Below are positions 54,140-64,000 of a stretch of DNA of 64,000 nt, one piece after another; within the stretch, counting starts at the first letter, position 1, and each line of letters starts with the position of its first letter. Below the pieces are notes generated by a model. It saw nothing but the letters and a program-made list of their open reading frames with translations. It made no database searches and was not told where the DNA came from. Source of the DNA: Canna indica (Eukaryota; Streptophyta; Magnoliopsida; Zingiberales; Cannaceae); the NCBI GenBank assembly GCA_034359265.1, contig CP136892.1, forward strand, positions 7,674,501 to 7,738,500, in the 5' to 3' direction. A program made the translations under genes and the position numbers.

Positions 54140-54300
54140 GAAGAGTAGAACTACTCGGTTCTCGAGTCTGCTCTGCACCTTCCTACTAAGACTCTATTTA
54201 TAATAAAAGGTTGCTTACTCCTCAAGCAACCAAGGTTGCTTCCTAACGAAGTAAGCTCATCCTTAGTGCGGGTGCTCATTGGGCCCCATCGTCCACTAAG
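54140..54300 (-). promoter_or_regulatory. viral promoter/leader copy 2
   Basis: Minus strand: TTAGTGGACGATGGGGCCC and GAGCACCCGCACTAA (54300-54264), a TTATAAATAGAGT box (about 54203-54191), then GGTGCAGAGCAGACT and GTAGTTCTACTCTTCCA. An AATAAA lies about 90 bases further on, near 54100. Homology to copy 3 continues upstream to about 54460. Confidence 0.82.
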
Positions 54301-54480
54301 TGATGACTTACCACAAGTTGGAAGTGACCTGACACAGACACAGACGGGACACCACCGTCTTTACAGGACACGTCGGGCTGGCACACAATAATTGCCCGAC
54401 ACATAGAATCAATCTACATGGATCCCATATATTGTGGGTCCTTTGTAATAGTGGAGATTTTATACGCACAGCCGTCGTGC

Positions 54481-54883
54481 CTTCTCCGTTGCAGCTCATA
54501 ATGTGCTCAATTAATGATTCATTGTCATTGTAAACTTTATTGTTATTTTGTAAGTGTGCAAAATATTTCAAAAGAAAATATATGGTCAAAGCCAAAAAAA
54601 CATTTTATTTTGCTAATTATAATATTGTTGATAATTTATCATTTTGTGTGTCCCTTTGATTTTGATTTTGATTCTGGTCACTAACACATAAACTACTCAA
54701 GACAACTTAATTATTTGAAATCAAATTTAGCCAACAGTACATATCAAAACAATCAAAAACTTCTTACGATGAGAACGATGACCTTGGTCGTTTTCATTAT
54801 TTCATCACATATTTCCAAAAAAAGGAGGGGAATAAACAACATATAGCAGTTCTTCTAAAAAGAAATCTCGGTGGAAACCATAA
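54481..54883. other. AT-rich DNA right of the viral insertion
   Basis: Host-like AT-rich sequence without frames of interest. The viral right edge is somewhere near 54460-54500. Confidence 0.45.
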
Positions 54884-55416
54884 AGGGATGTTAACGGGAA
54901 ATGACGGGTACGAGGGATGCCTACTCGCTACCCATCCCGCGAAATAAATTGATACCGCTACCCATTTATTCCCCGCGGGTATCAAAAATGAATACTCATT
55001 TAATTACCCACGTGGCTACGGATACCCACGGGTATTGGCGGGTACCCATAACACTTTAAAAAAATATAAATTATAATATTTTAATAACACTTTAACTCTT
55101 TAAGTATTTTGATAACAACTCCATTTTGATAAACACACAATATTTTGATAACATCGTAAGATTTCAAAACATAAAGTATATGGATATTAAATTAGGTTTA
55201 AAAAAATTTAGTATATGTACCAAGAGTAATATTATACTTCACGGATAACGGGTACTCATAAGTACGGGTACTATAATACTCATACCCGCCTCATATAATA
55301 AACGGATAAAAAAAATTACTCGTGAAATCCCCACAGGTAAAAAACTACCCCCATATTTGTCATAAATAAATAAATACCCGCGGGTACCCGCCTAAACGAA
55401 TAATATTGTCATCCCT
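54884..55416. mobile_element. MITE rich in GGGTACCCG motifs, probably hAT-type
   Basis: It starts AGGGATG and ends CATCCCT. Both halves are filled with inverted GCGGGTA/TACCCGC words (for example CCCGCGGGTATC at 54974 and ATACCCGCGGGTACCCGCC at 55375). Non-coding, with an AT-rich middle. The long terminal arms are imperfect, and no 8-bp target-site duplication could be fixed. Confidence 0.6.
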
Positions 55417-55667
55417 AAAACCGTTGATCTACAAGTAAGAAATTGTAAAAAATGACAACAAAGAAATACGTAAACTAAGGTTTATAAGAAAAATTACCCG
55501 TGAAATCCCCACAGGTAGAAAACTACCCCCATATCCGTCATAAACAAATAAATACCCGTGGGTACCCGCCTAAACGAATAATATTGTCATCCCTAAAACC
55601 GTTGATCTACAAGTAAGAAATTGTAAAAAATGGCAACAAAGAAATACATAAACTAAGGTTTATAATA
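55312..55667 (+). repeat. 178-bp tandem duplication including the MITE end
   Basis: Copy 1 (55312-55489) and copy 2 (55490-55667) are offset by exactly 178 bases and differ at only a few positions (for example ACTCGTG/ACCCGTG and CGCGGG/CGTGGG). Each holds the right end of the MITE plus about 70 bases of flank with CCGTTGATCTACAAGTAAG, so the duplication came after MITE insertion. Confidence 0.9.
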
Positions 55668-55976
55668 CTTCTTTGCTCGTCAAGAAAAAATCTTGAGGGC
55701 ATGTAGATTTATAATACTTATTATCACAGACTAGTTATCATAATGATAATAACAAAATACGGAAACTAAAGGTTTTCTTTTTTGCCAACATTTGTACGAA
55801 ATACAGAAAAGACACTGCAGAAACTACACACCCAAAGTATCAGATGTTACTCAAACTAAAGTTGCTGCTAAACTTTCAGAGAATGTAGGTAAGGCAGCTC
55901 TGACTCCATTAAGAATCTAATTCAATTTAGCCAGTCAAATGGATGAGAATGTCCAAAATTTGGCTACAACTGAAAT

Positions 55977-58900
55977 TTACTTCTTGAACATGTAGCCCAG
56001 AAAAATTCCAAGCAAGGCAATAATCAGCACAAACATGAATGAGAAGCGACCTTGTTGCTTGCTGACTTCTCGCCTTACAGTTTCCTGCATACAAGAAAAT
56101 TGAAGAATTGTTTTACAAAAAAGATAATGAAATTCTTATATGTAGCCAATTCACCAATTTAATACAGACTTTCTAACAATTTTTACAATTCAGCAATCCA
56201 CCGACATTTTAATTTTTAATATCTTCTATTCACGACGCATACCCAACTGTTGTCACCAGCTGACCAAACCACATCAATATTCCTCCAAGAATACTAAGAG
56301 CTGATCATTGGACAAGGTACCCAATGGATATGTGGTGTCCCAATGAAGGGTTTGGACCAAAACTAAACCATAGAGTTTGGATACAGTTTAAGGCCCCACT
56401 TAAGTTTTTGGTCAAGATTGAATGTAAATCTAAACTTTTAACCCCATACATGATGGGCCTGATTTGTATTATTATCACTTCTAAAATTATATACTTAATT
56501 TGCATAATGTAAAATTATGATTTGAATTTTTTTTTCTTAGTAATACTTATCATACTTATAAAAATCAAACATAATGGACAAGCTTGAACACTAATTATCA
56601 CAAGATGGGCGGGCTTGACTACGCTTAGCCAAGAGAAAAAGAGGTCTGCTCACAGCATTTCGACTCCAACCAGCGATAAGCTTTGACTCAAAAAATATTA
56701 ATTGATGATGATGATGAATTGGAACACCTTAGAGGCGTCAAAGGTTCCTCTAGTTATAGGCAAATAAAATGACCCTTTCTGTATTCTCACAAACTAAGGA
56801 ATGTTTTTTAGTGACTGCTTGTTACATTTAACTTTCCAGTAACCATGCAGAACAAACAGAACATGTTCCAAAAATTCCTGCGTGTTGCAACAAAAAAGAA
56901 TCTGCAACAATTAACAAATTATCTTGGTGATATCTAATTAGCATCAAAGTGAAGAAAAGAGGAAAGAGAGCAGAGAGCCACATTCTTTGAAAGGAGCAAG
57001 GCCAGTACTATGAGTAACCCATTAAATTTTCTCAACAAAGATGAAATGATCTCAGATTGACTACCTTGCATATGCAAACTTGGTTTGTTAATCTCATAGA
57101 CTAATTCCTATGTTATGGGAACATGATGCAATAATGGGAAAAAAATTAAATACACGTTTTAAAAAATCTCTGTGAGAAGGTAACTTCTAAAGATTGCACA
57201 GTATTGTTGACAAAATACATGTGAAACTTTTTTTAAAATAGTCATACATATAAATCTGCTAATAATGCTCAAAACTATTTGAGATTTTGTAGCAAAAGCC
57301 AGTTCACATCCTATGGTCCTGGTACAAAACTTCTAACTTCGTCAAAGCAAAATAAATTAATATCTAGATAACAGTTTTTATAATTTTATAATATATTAAA
57401 ATTAGTATATAATTAAATAATAAACAACTGTTTTGATTACACTGAATCAAACTAAAAACTCAGTTCAATGTTTAAAAGCTTCCATCAAAACAATTCATAA
57501 TCTTCTTAGAAGAATCCAAGTGATCAAATAAATTAAAGTATTGCCACCTCACATCATAATCTATGCCCCATGTTAAAAGTTCACTTTAACGGCATGTCAA
57601 ATAGTCTTATCACATGATTAAAAATGCCAGTGCATACCAGTTCTTGTCGAAGTTTATTGTTCTGTTGAATAGCAGCATTCTTCTCATCAGTCAATTTCGA
57701 AAGTAGAGCCAAAGCCTGGAGGTCAGAAAGGTCAGTTTAAATTTTCTGTATAACATAAACCAGAAGAAAGGAAATAGACAGTTTAAATTTTCTAGAAGAA
57801 CATAAATGATGACTGCTTAAGCTCACTAGTCACTACAGCAGGCAAACTCACAACAGGACTATAATATGTGTGACTAAAAGTAGAATGTGTTTGCTCAAGA
57901 AGCAAAATCAACTTGTTCATATTGAAACAACTAGTTCATGTAGCAAGGTCATCTTTTGCAAAATGACGTTCAACTGAATTAATTTGAGGATGCCAGTAAA
58001 ACGTCTACCAGATGTCTAAGATACAAGATTTGTTCCTCTACTTCAGTTCTAAGGGACAACATTTGCTGCATACTCATGTATTCAGCATGCCAACTGACAA
58101 GGAAATCTCACATTTTCAAATTTAGGATGTTGATCCATAACTTCTACAAAAGAGCCTCAGGGTAGGAATTAGAGTGGAAGGAAATGTCTATATGGACCCA
58201 GAAAACATTTCTTGCCTAAGCGAACGAGAAACAGATTAGCAGTAAATTTCAGCATTACATAACCACATACGGAAAAGGCATTCTTGCATGGATACAGATT
58301 TAAGTGTATGTGATATGTAAACAGTTCTTAGTTTAATTCAAAAGAGCACCTGCGATCTTTTAAGCAACATTATTAGCAGCCCAGTCATTGGACTAATGGA
58401 CTCAATAACCCATTTGTATATTACATGACAGTATATTCAACAATGAGATGTTGGTTGACTGATAACCCAACGAAAGCTTCTTAGCCCTTAAGAAACAAAT
58501 GAAACATGGTATTGGATTGGACAAGTCCCCTTGTATCGTGCTTGTTTCACAATGTAGGCTGCAATAGTAGACAACTAAGAGATTTGGTACTGGACAACTA
58601 CTGGACAACCCTAAGCGTGGTACAACTACGCTAAGTAACCTATAATAAATGCTTGCAATATTTCATGCTCCACGGTTAATTACAACACATAGTTTTGGGA
58701 ATAACTAGCTAAATGCATTCAACACAGCAAGAAGCTGCAAGGCAGACAACCATCAAAGACCTAAACATTTTATATTCCAACTTTATTCTGTACAAGTCTC
58801 ACAAACTGAGGATAAATATTGTAGAATAAGAGTTGGTAGGAAGCTTCCTCATGTCAATTATGTCTTGTAATTTCTGCTTCTATCAAGTGTAACATTTTGT

Positions 58901-59645
58901 TCTGCTAGTCATAAACTATGATTTGGTATCCAGAATTATTATATGGTCTAGTATATCATCTGACCGTGGATGCTAAACCAGTAGTCCACTTTACCTGATA
59001 TGTACTATGTTGATGGGAGACCATCTCTGTTTTAGGGCAACAAGATTATGGTGAATAGTGATCATCATTGAACCACAAGACACCATGTCAGTAGGTGCAC
59101 CATGGTAGAGCATGAAACCCATGATCTTAACCAGTCTAACAAATTATATACTTCATGCAGTTTAGTTCTGCATGTAGGATATCTTCAATCATCCATTAAT
59201 AATTGATGCATTATTAGGCTGAAGTAATAATATGCCTAATCTATTGATGCCACCTATATATCATGTAAATTGTACCAATTTGCTAACTCCAAATTAACTG
59301 TCACGATGTAGATTACCTCATCCAGTGCATAATTCAAAGGGCATTATAATCATTGAATTACCATGATAAAGAATGTCTAAAGGACATCAAGCTCTCTTTA
59401 TTAGATAGGCGCTCCGGTGCTCGCCTAGGAGCCCAGGCAAAGCAACGCGAGGCCCGAGCTCCTCAATAATGGCTGAGGCGGGCAACTTAAATGAGGCGCC
59501 GCCTCGGGCGATGCTTTTCTTTGGGCGCTGCACTATTCCAGGCAGCAGCTATTAATAAGTGCATGCAGTGTTATAACACTGCATGGAGTGCACCATTGGA
59601 ATCGTGCAGTTAATAACACTGCATGGAATGGTGCATTTATACTTA

Positions 59646-59688
<43 letters not shown>

Positions 59689-62600
59689 TATATACTTAAA
59701 TATAATATATAATTAAATATTACATAAACTGAATATAATAGGTTTATCATTGAATAATATATATATAATATTATATATACTTAAATATAAGCACCTCGCT
59801 TCGCTCGAACGAGTGCCTAGACTAGCGCCTAGCTCCTCGGGTAATAAAGGACCTTGGCACCTTGAGGTACCTAATGCCTTGTGACAACAGTGTACACAGC
59901 GTGCAAGTCCATTGAAACTTTGATCTACTCTAATGATGACTAATAAATACTTGCATAAATTAAAGGATGCAAGTTTTACAAGAGAAGGGAAAGATATTGA
60001 TCAGTTGGCAAACATCCTTTTCAATGACCAAGAACTATTAGGTTTGTTTTGTAATGACTTCAGAGACCCGAATGATGCATCCCCTGAGGATGAATTTCCT
60101 ATGTGATCATAGAAATCATAATATACAAAATCAATAATTAGACGCCTTCCATGGTTGCTTGTGCTGATTGACAAATATAGCAAATAATAATGTAAGTTAA
60201 TCCACATAAAACATTATAACTTATATAATCTAGAATATTGCAGGTAATAACTAATAGAAGTCATAAACTATGAATACCTGATAAGCAAGTTAAATCACAA
60301 TATAAATAAAATCATGCAACTTTTCAATGAGAGAATATGTAAAATTGAAATTTTAGATAGTAATCATAGATAGCATATATAGACATTTTATGTCATCACA
60401 CATTATAACCCCACAAATATAATTAAAAAATCAATAATTTCGTCTCCAAATTTTTTATTTCCAACTAGAAAATAAGCATTAATCTGAAAAGGTCAAAAAA
60501 TTAAAAGTTTTGCAAAAAGCGGATCCTGCTCTCAACATCTGATTCAATCAACACAAATCATTTTCTTTTAAAAGACTGAGCCCATTTCAATTCCATATTC
60601 GCACTTTGTTGCGCAGATTCATTTTGGCTAAATGGCATGTCATCAAAATATAAGATGAAATCTATAAATTTAGTAGCATATGTATGCAAGCATGTTCAAT
60701 ATTACATATGAAACACAACATGCACCTATGCATATCTGATACCCCAATAGAACAACAAGGATGTGGTACTAATAACCAAAAGTGGATTGCATGGACAAAA
60801 TGCATTCGTAAATCGGGTGCACAAGAACTAGAAGGATGAGAAATTTCAACGTGAAACATATTAACCAAGATTTGGTACATTTATTATAAACCATCCTATC
60901 ATTAATTTTGTTCAACAATTATTCTCAAATCATACTGTGACAGAGTAACACTGCAAGCAGAGGAACTTTTTGTATCTATGACAACATCTTCTAGATGGTT
61001 ATGTATAAACACATGTTTTAACAGAAAAGATAGACTCTGCTGGGCTACAAGATGGAGAGTGGTACCTGATGAGTGATACAGAGAATTGAAAAAGGATTTA
61101 TATGCATATTCTAGCGTTTAGTTTAGCAAGAAACTAAAGGAATGACGATGAACAAATAATGTTGACATCTTTTGTTAGGAATTAGGATATATGGACATTC
61201 ATCGGACAGAAACCATCCTAATATACTCTTTCTTGAATATTAACATTGAAATATATGTTTAACAAGCATTGAGAATAGCCTATTGGTTGGTTAACTTCTT
61301 AATCTTGAAGAGGCCTTTGTGTTTAAATGATTGTGTGAATGCACTATTTTCAGCAAAAACAAAAGCCAAAAAAACTAAACAAGGTCAACTTTGGTCATTG
61401 AAATTCATATTTATATATGATATCTATCATGCAGATAAGTATATTTGAAGTAGATCTACTAGGATTTCAAGATCATAAATATGGCATTGGACTATTTCCT
61501 AAGAGTTTAATATTTTAGGAGATGTAAGTCACCCAGCTCACTATATGATAAGTCATAAATGTATCAAAGAAAAACTTGGTTATAAATCCTATCCCGATTC
61601 TCTTATATTATCCTCTTTCCTTCAGTGTCACATGTTTTTTTGTGCAGGATACATAGAATTGCATTGTCATCATGCACTTTGGGTCCCTTGGTCAAGCTCA
61701 TTAACCTTTCAACTGGCTTGCGTGTAATGATGTTTGGAACAGGTATCATATAAATCCTTGGTGTCTTCCATAACAACTTAGTTTTCAAGTGATGTACTCA
61801 CCAAACTATTTATTAGAAAACGTTAGGTAACATTACTAGCAAACAAATATAACAATCATCTTTAAAGATGAAAGTCCAACAGCATATTATTAACCAATTC
61901 ACTAATAAGTTCAATAACATGACACAAAAATAAAACTAGGACTCACCTCAGAAGGATTATCTTTCTGAACATCTTCAGCATATGCTTTTGTTGCCTGCGG
62001 TCATATTTTATACAGAATCCTCCATCTCAGAAAAGAAAAAAAATGCAAAATCAATCACTGAATAAGCTAATAAAATTGAATGCTCACAGCAAGTAATTCT
62101 GAGGCATTAGAATTTTCATTTTCTGAGACAGAAGGCCTAGGTGATGCGTCGTCCTCTGATCCTTCAGGAACGGGTGAAGGTGGTTGAGGTGGTGACACAT
62201 AAACAACTTTCAATTTTACCTCTTCCACCACATTTCCCGAATCCTTTGAAAACTAAAAACATTTGATAAATATGTCAATACAAAAAAATAATGTAATAAG
62301 AATTGATACAGAAGTCGATAATCAAATTGCTACAGATGGCAAGTACCATTTCCTGGGTGATATCCTTCAAAGCAGCACCTTGGTTAACGACAACACTCTG
62401 GAGAAGAAACTTGTCCTTGCATTGCATGTCAGGAGGAGCTTCCTTCTGTGCTTGCATTGTAACTGAAGCAAATAGCATTCTTTCAGATACCAAATTTGTC
62501 TCCAAGCATGGAAATTATGGAAAAGACAAGATGAACATACCAATGACGTCACACGTGGATCGGGGCTGAACGATCCCAGCATTGGGCCTGACACAGTACT

Positions 62601-63021
62601 TCTTCGGGCTTGTCGTCTTGACCTATCACAACGATCCAATTTTACAAATGAGGCACAAACTTGATGCGAGAAAATTCAAAGGAATATTAAAATGCATTTT
62701 TTAGGGTTACACAAAATGCCGCACAAGCACGAGAAGATAAAAGGAAGCAAAAAAAAAAAACCAAATCGATCACCTTAAATGCAATGTGATTATCCGATTT
62801 GTTGGTAAGCTGAATCGAGCACGAGATCTGCTTCTTCAGTTCGACTGTTCAAACCAAACCACAAAAAGATTCAAATATCACAAACGAAATAACAACCCTG
62901 GGCACGCAGGGATCTTCCAATCAATTCCCGCAAAATCATCAATTCTTCGAGGATGCGGATCAAGCTTACATGGGAATTTGAGCTCTAGGGGGTCGATTTC
63001 GAGCAGCTCTCCGGTACTCAT
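55977..63021 (-). CDS. VAP27-type vesicle-associated membrane protein
   Basis: Eight exons on the minus strand: 63021-62970, 62844-62774, 62622-62541, 62462-62347, 62252-62088, 61994-61947, 57715-57638 and 56084-55977. They give 239 residues with all phases consistent and every intron GT-AG. The major sperm protein domain (residues 1 to about 125) starts MSTGELLEIDPLELKFPFE and includes KTTSPKKYCVRPNAGI, the conserved face that binds FFAT motifs. An acidic Pro/Ser linker, a coiled coil (LLSKLTDEKNAAIQQNNKLRQEL) and a C-terminal anchor FSFMFVLIIALLGIFLGYMF (residues 218-237) follow. Such proteins sit in the ER membrane and tether it to the plasma membrane and cytoskeleton at contact sites. Intron 6 is 4.2 kb and holds repeats. 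No damage seen. Confidence 0.95.
59395..59890. mobile_element. GC-rich MITE-like repeat in the VAP27 intron
   Basis: A GC-rich left end (AGGCGCTCCGGTGCTCGCCTAGG to GCCGCCTCGGGCG, 59405-59510) and a right end (CGAACGAGTGCCTAG to TAGCGCCTAGCTCCTCGGG, 59805-59845) enclose an AT-rich core. GCGCCTAGGCG-like words at both ends, in inverted sense, fit a common type of plant non-autonomous element. The core also has a repeated GTTATAACACTGCATGGA word. Confidence 0.5.
59648..59690. repeat. (TA)n microsatellite
   Basis: About nineteen TA units inside the MITE-like repeat of the VAP27 intron. Confidence 0.85.
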
Positions 63022-63240
63022 CTCGAATTCGCCTTGTCGCCAACCGGCCGGAGAAGGGGAGGGGGGAGAAATCGAGGAAGAAAGAGGAAGGCGGAGGATT
63101 GAAGAAAGGAGAAGAAGGAGGAAGCGGAGATCCTGCGCGCTCGTGGGAGTCGAGTTACCGATGACGGGTGGGCGAACGTGGAAATTGGTAAAGGTTTGTT
63201 CCGTTTTAACACTGGAGAGAAACAAGTGGCATGTTTTATA

Positions 63241-64000
63241 ATTAGGCTTCTTTTTTATATTTTTATATTTTTTTTAATTAAGAATTTCGTTTCTGGAAGA
63301 ATAAATATATTTGCACATGAATACATAAACAAATTTTATATTTATTTTAGATAAATAATATTACCTAAACTGCTCGCATTTTTAGGTTTTTATGAAAAAC
63401 TCCGCCAATTTTAGGTTTTTCACTGAAGACCTTTTACGTGCCCTATCGTTCAAATATTTTTGTCGGATAAAATTTACCCTTTAGGGTCACATGAAAATAC
63501 TTCCTAAGAAAAGTGGTACTCACTCTTCTAATGTTGTTCCTTATCCTTGTCATGACGTTCCTAATCTCTTTCATGAAAATACTTAATTGAAACTGCAGAT
63601 GGCTCAAAATATATGATGTAAATGACTTGTTACTCTATTTTATATTCATACTAAAGTAATTGATTTGTTGTTTTTTCGAGAAAAATATTATTCAAAGGAT
63701 CGATATCTTAATTTTATAAAATCACTTCGCAAAAATTGAGAAGGTTCTACTTATGACTAAAATGGAACTTTGGCTCTTTTGGTTTGAAAGAATTGAAATG
63801 TTTAAGTTCTTTTAATGAAATCATGTTCCACTTTGTTGGAAGGCAAGGGAATAAGGTAATAGATTGATTCAATCATGCGAGAAGGATTGGAAATATTTTT
63901 GACTAAGAGGATTAATTGCCTCCAAATTTCTTTACTATTGTATTAAAAGATAGATTGTTTTCGGATTAGTAAACTATTTTCTTTGTTCAGAAAAAGAAAA
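63241..64000. other. AT-rich upstream flank of VAP27, no gene seen
   Basis: The first 200 bases upstream of the ATG (63022-63240) are purine-rich leader/promoter sequence. Beyond that the DNA is AT-rich. A short direct repeat around AATTTTTAGGTTTTT is near 63378-63420. No gene is visible. Confidence 0.5.

Larger units (their letters stand above)
43535..54480. mobile_element. rearranged endogenous caulimovirid (badna/tungro-like), at least three units
   Basis: About 11 kb of integrated plant pararetrovirus. Unit 1 (minus, about 52865 to 46443) has promoter, primer site, small ORF and a polyprotein region with movement, coat, protease, RT and RNase H parts. Unit 2 (minus, about 54480 to 53010) has its own promoter/leader and primer site and two ORFs of unclear role. 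Unit 3 (plus, about 43860 to 46352) has a small ORF related to that of unit 1, an acidic ORF, and a third promoter copy. A 260-bp fragment of the unit 1 coat/protease region is repeated at 43535-43800. Caulimovirids do not encode integrase, so such arrays arise by illegitimate recombination. The stops suggest that it is not competent as it stands. Confidence 0.9.

Noticed and set aside
62275..62639. Minus- and plus-strand frames around VAP27 exons 3-4
   Set aside because: Intron read-through or wrong-frame readings; conserved exons with splice sites explain the region.
1..64000. CRISPR arrays, bacterial operons, rRNA or intact tRNA genes
   Set aside because: No regularly spaced identical repeats, no ribosome-binding-site pattern and no cloverleaf-compatible tRNA; everything fits plant nuclear DNA.

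Overview
The window is nuclear DNA of a flowering plant. Its genes have many GT-AG introns and encode conserved plant proteins: a KIX8/KIX9-type adaptor, prefoldin subunit 3, a VAP27-type ER protein and a 2-oxoglutarate oxygenase. The long AT-rich gaps are filled with nested plant transposons and an endogenous pararetrovirus. The KIX8/9 family is reported missing from grasses, so a eudicot or a non-grass monocot is more likely; this is inference and no species is claimed.

Layout. 0.8-2.1 kb: four-exon 2OG-Fe(II) oxygenase gene (minus) with a one-base frameshift in exon 1. 2.4-7.0 kb: decayed Ty1/copia element (minus) with a recognisable 5' LTR, cut at its 3' end by a Mutator-like terminal fragment. 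7.15-9.24 kb: 5'-truncated LINE (plus). 9.58-10.0 kb: foldback MITE. 10.6-10.9 kb: relic of the first exon of a plastid pyruvate kinase. 12.47-19.62 kb: complete 7.1-kb Mutator-like element (MULE) with long TIRs, 9-bp target-site duplications, a broken transposase and a small GRF zinc-finger gene on the other strand. 21.17-27.52 kb: full-length but dead L1-type LINE (minus) with a perfect 16-bp target-site duplication and a small LTR element nested in ORF1.

27.8-42 kb is the genic block: KIX8/9-like gene, prefoldin 3 (with a GC-AG intron) and an unrecognised acidic EF-hand protein, all plus strand.

43.5-54.5 kb is a rearranged endogenous caulimovirid of badnavirus/tungrovirus type. A main minus-strand unit carries promoter, tRNA-Met primer site, a small virion-associated-type ORF, then movement, coat, protease, reverse transcriptase and RNase H regions, interrupted by three in-frame stops and one frameshift. 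Two further units have their own copy of the promoter/leader and different ORFs: one upstream on the minus strand, and one inverted on the plus strand with a second copy of the small ORF and a long acidic ORF. This looks like components of a multipartite virus, or defective derivatives, and is the most interesting signal here.

54.9-55.7 kb holds a MITE whose end is tandemly duplicated. 56.0-63.0 kb holds the eight-exon VAP27-type gene (minus). All exon limits come from reading splice sites and protein conservation by eye; no alignment, domain search or transcript evidence was available.
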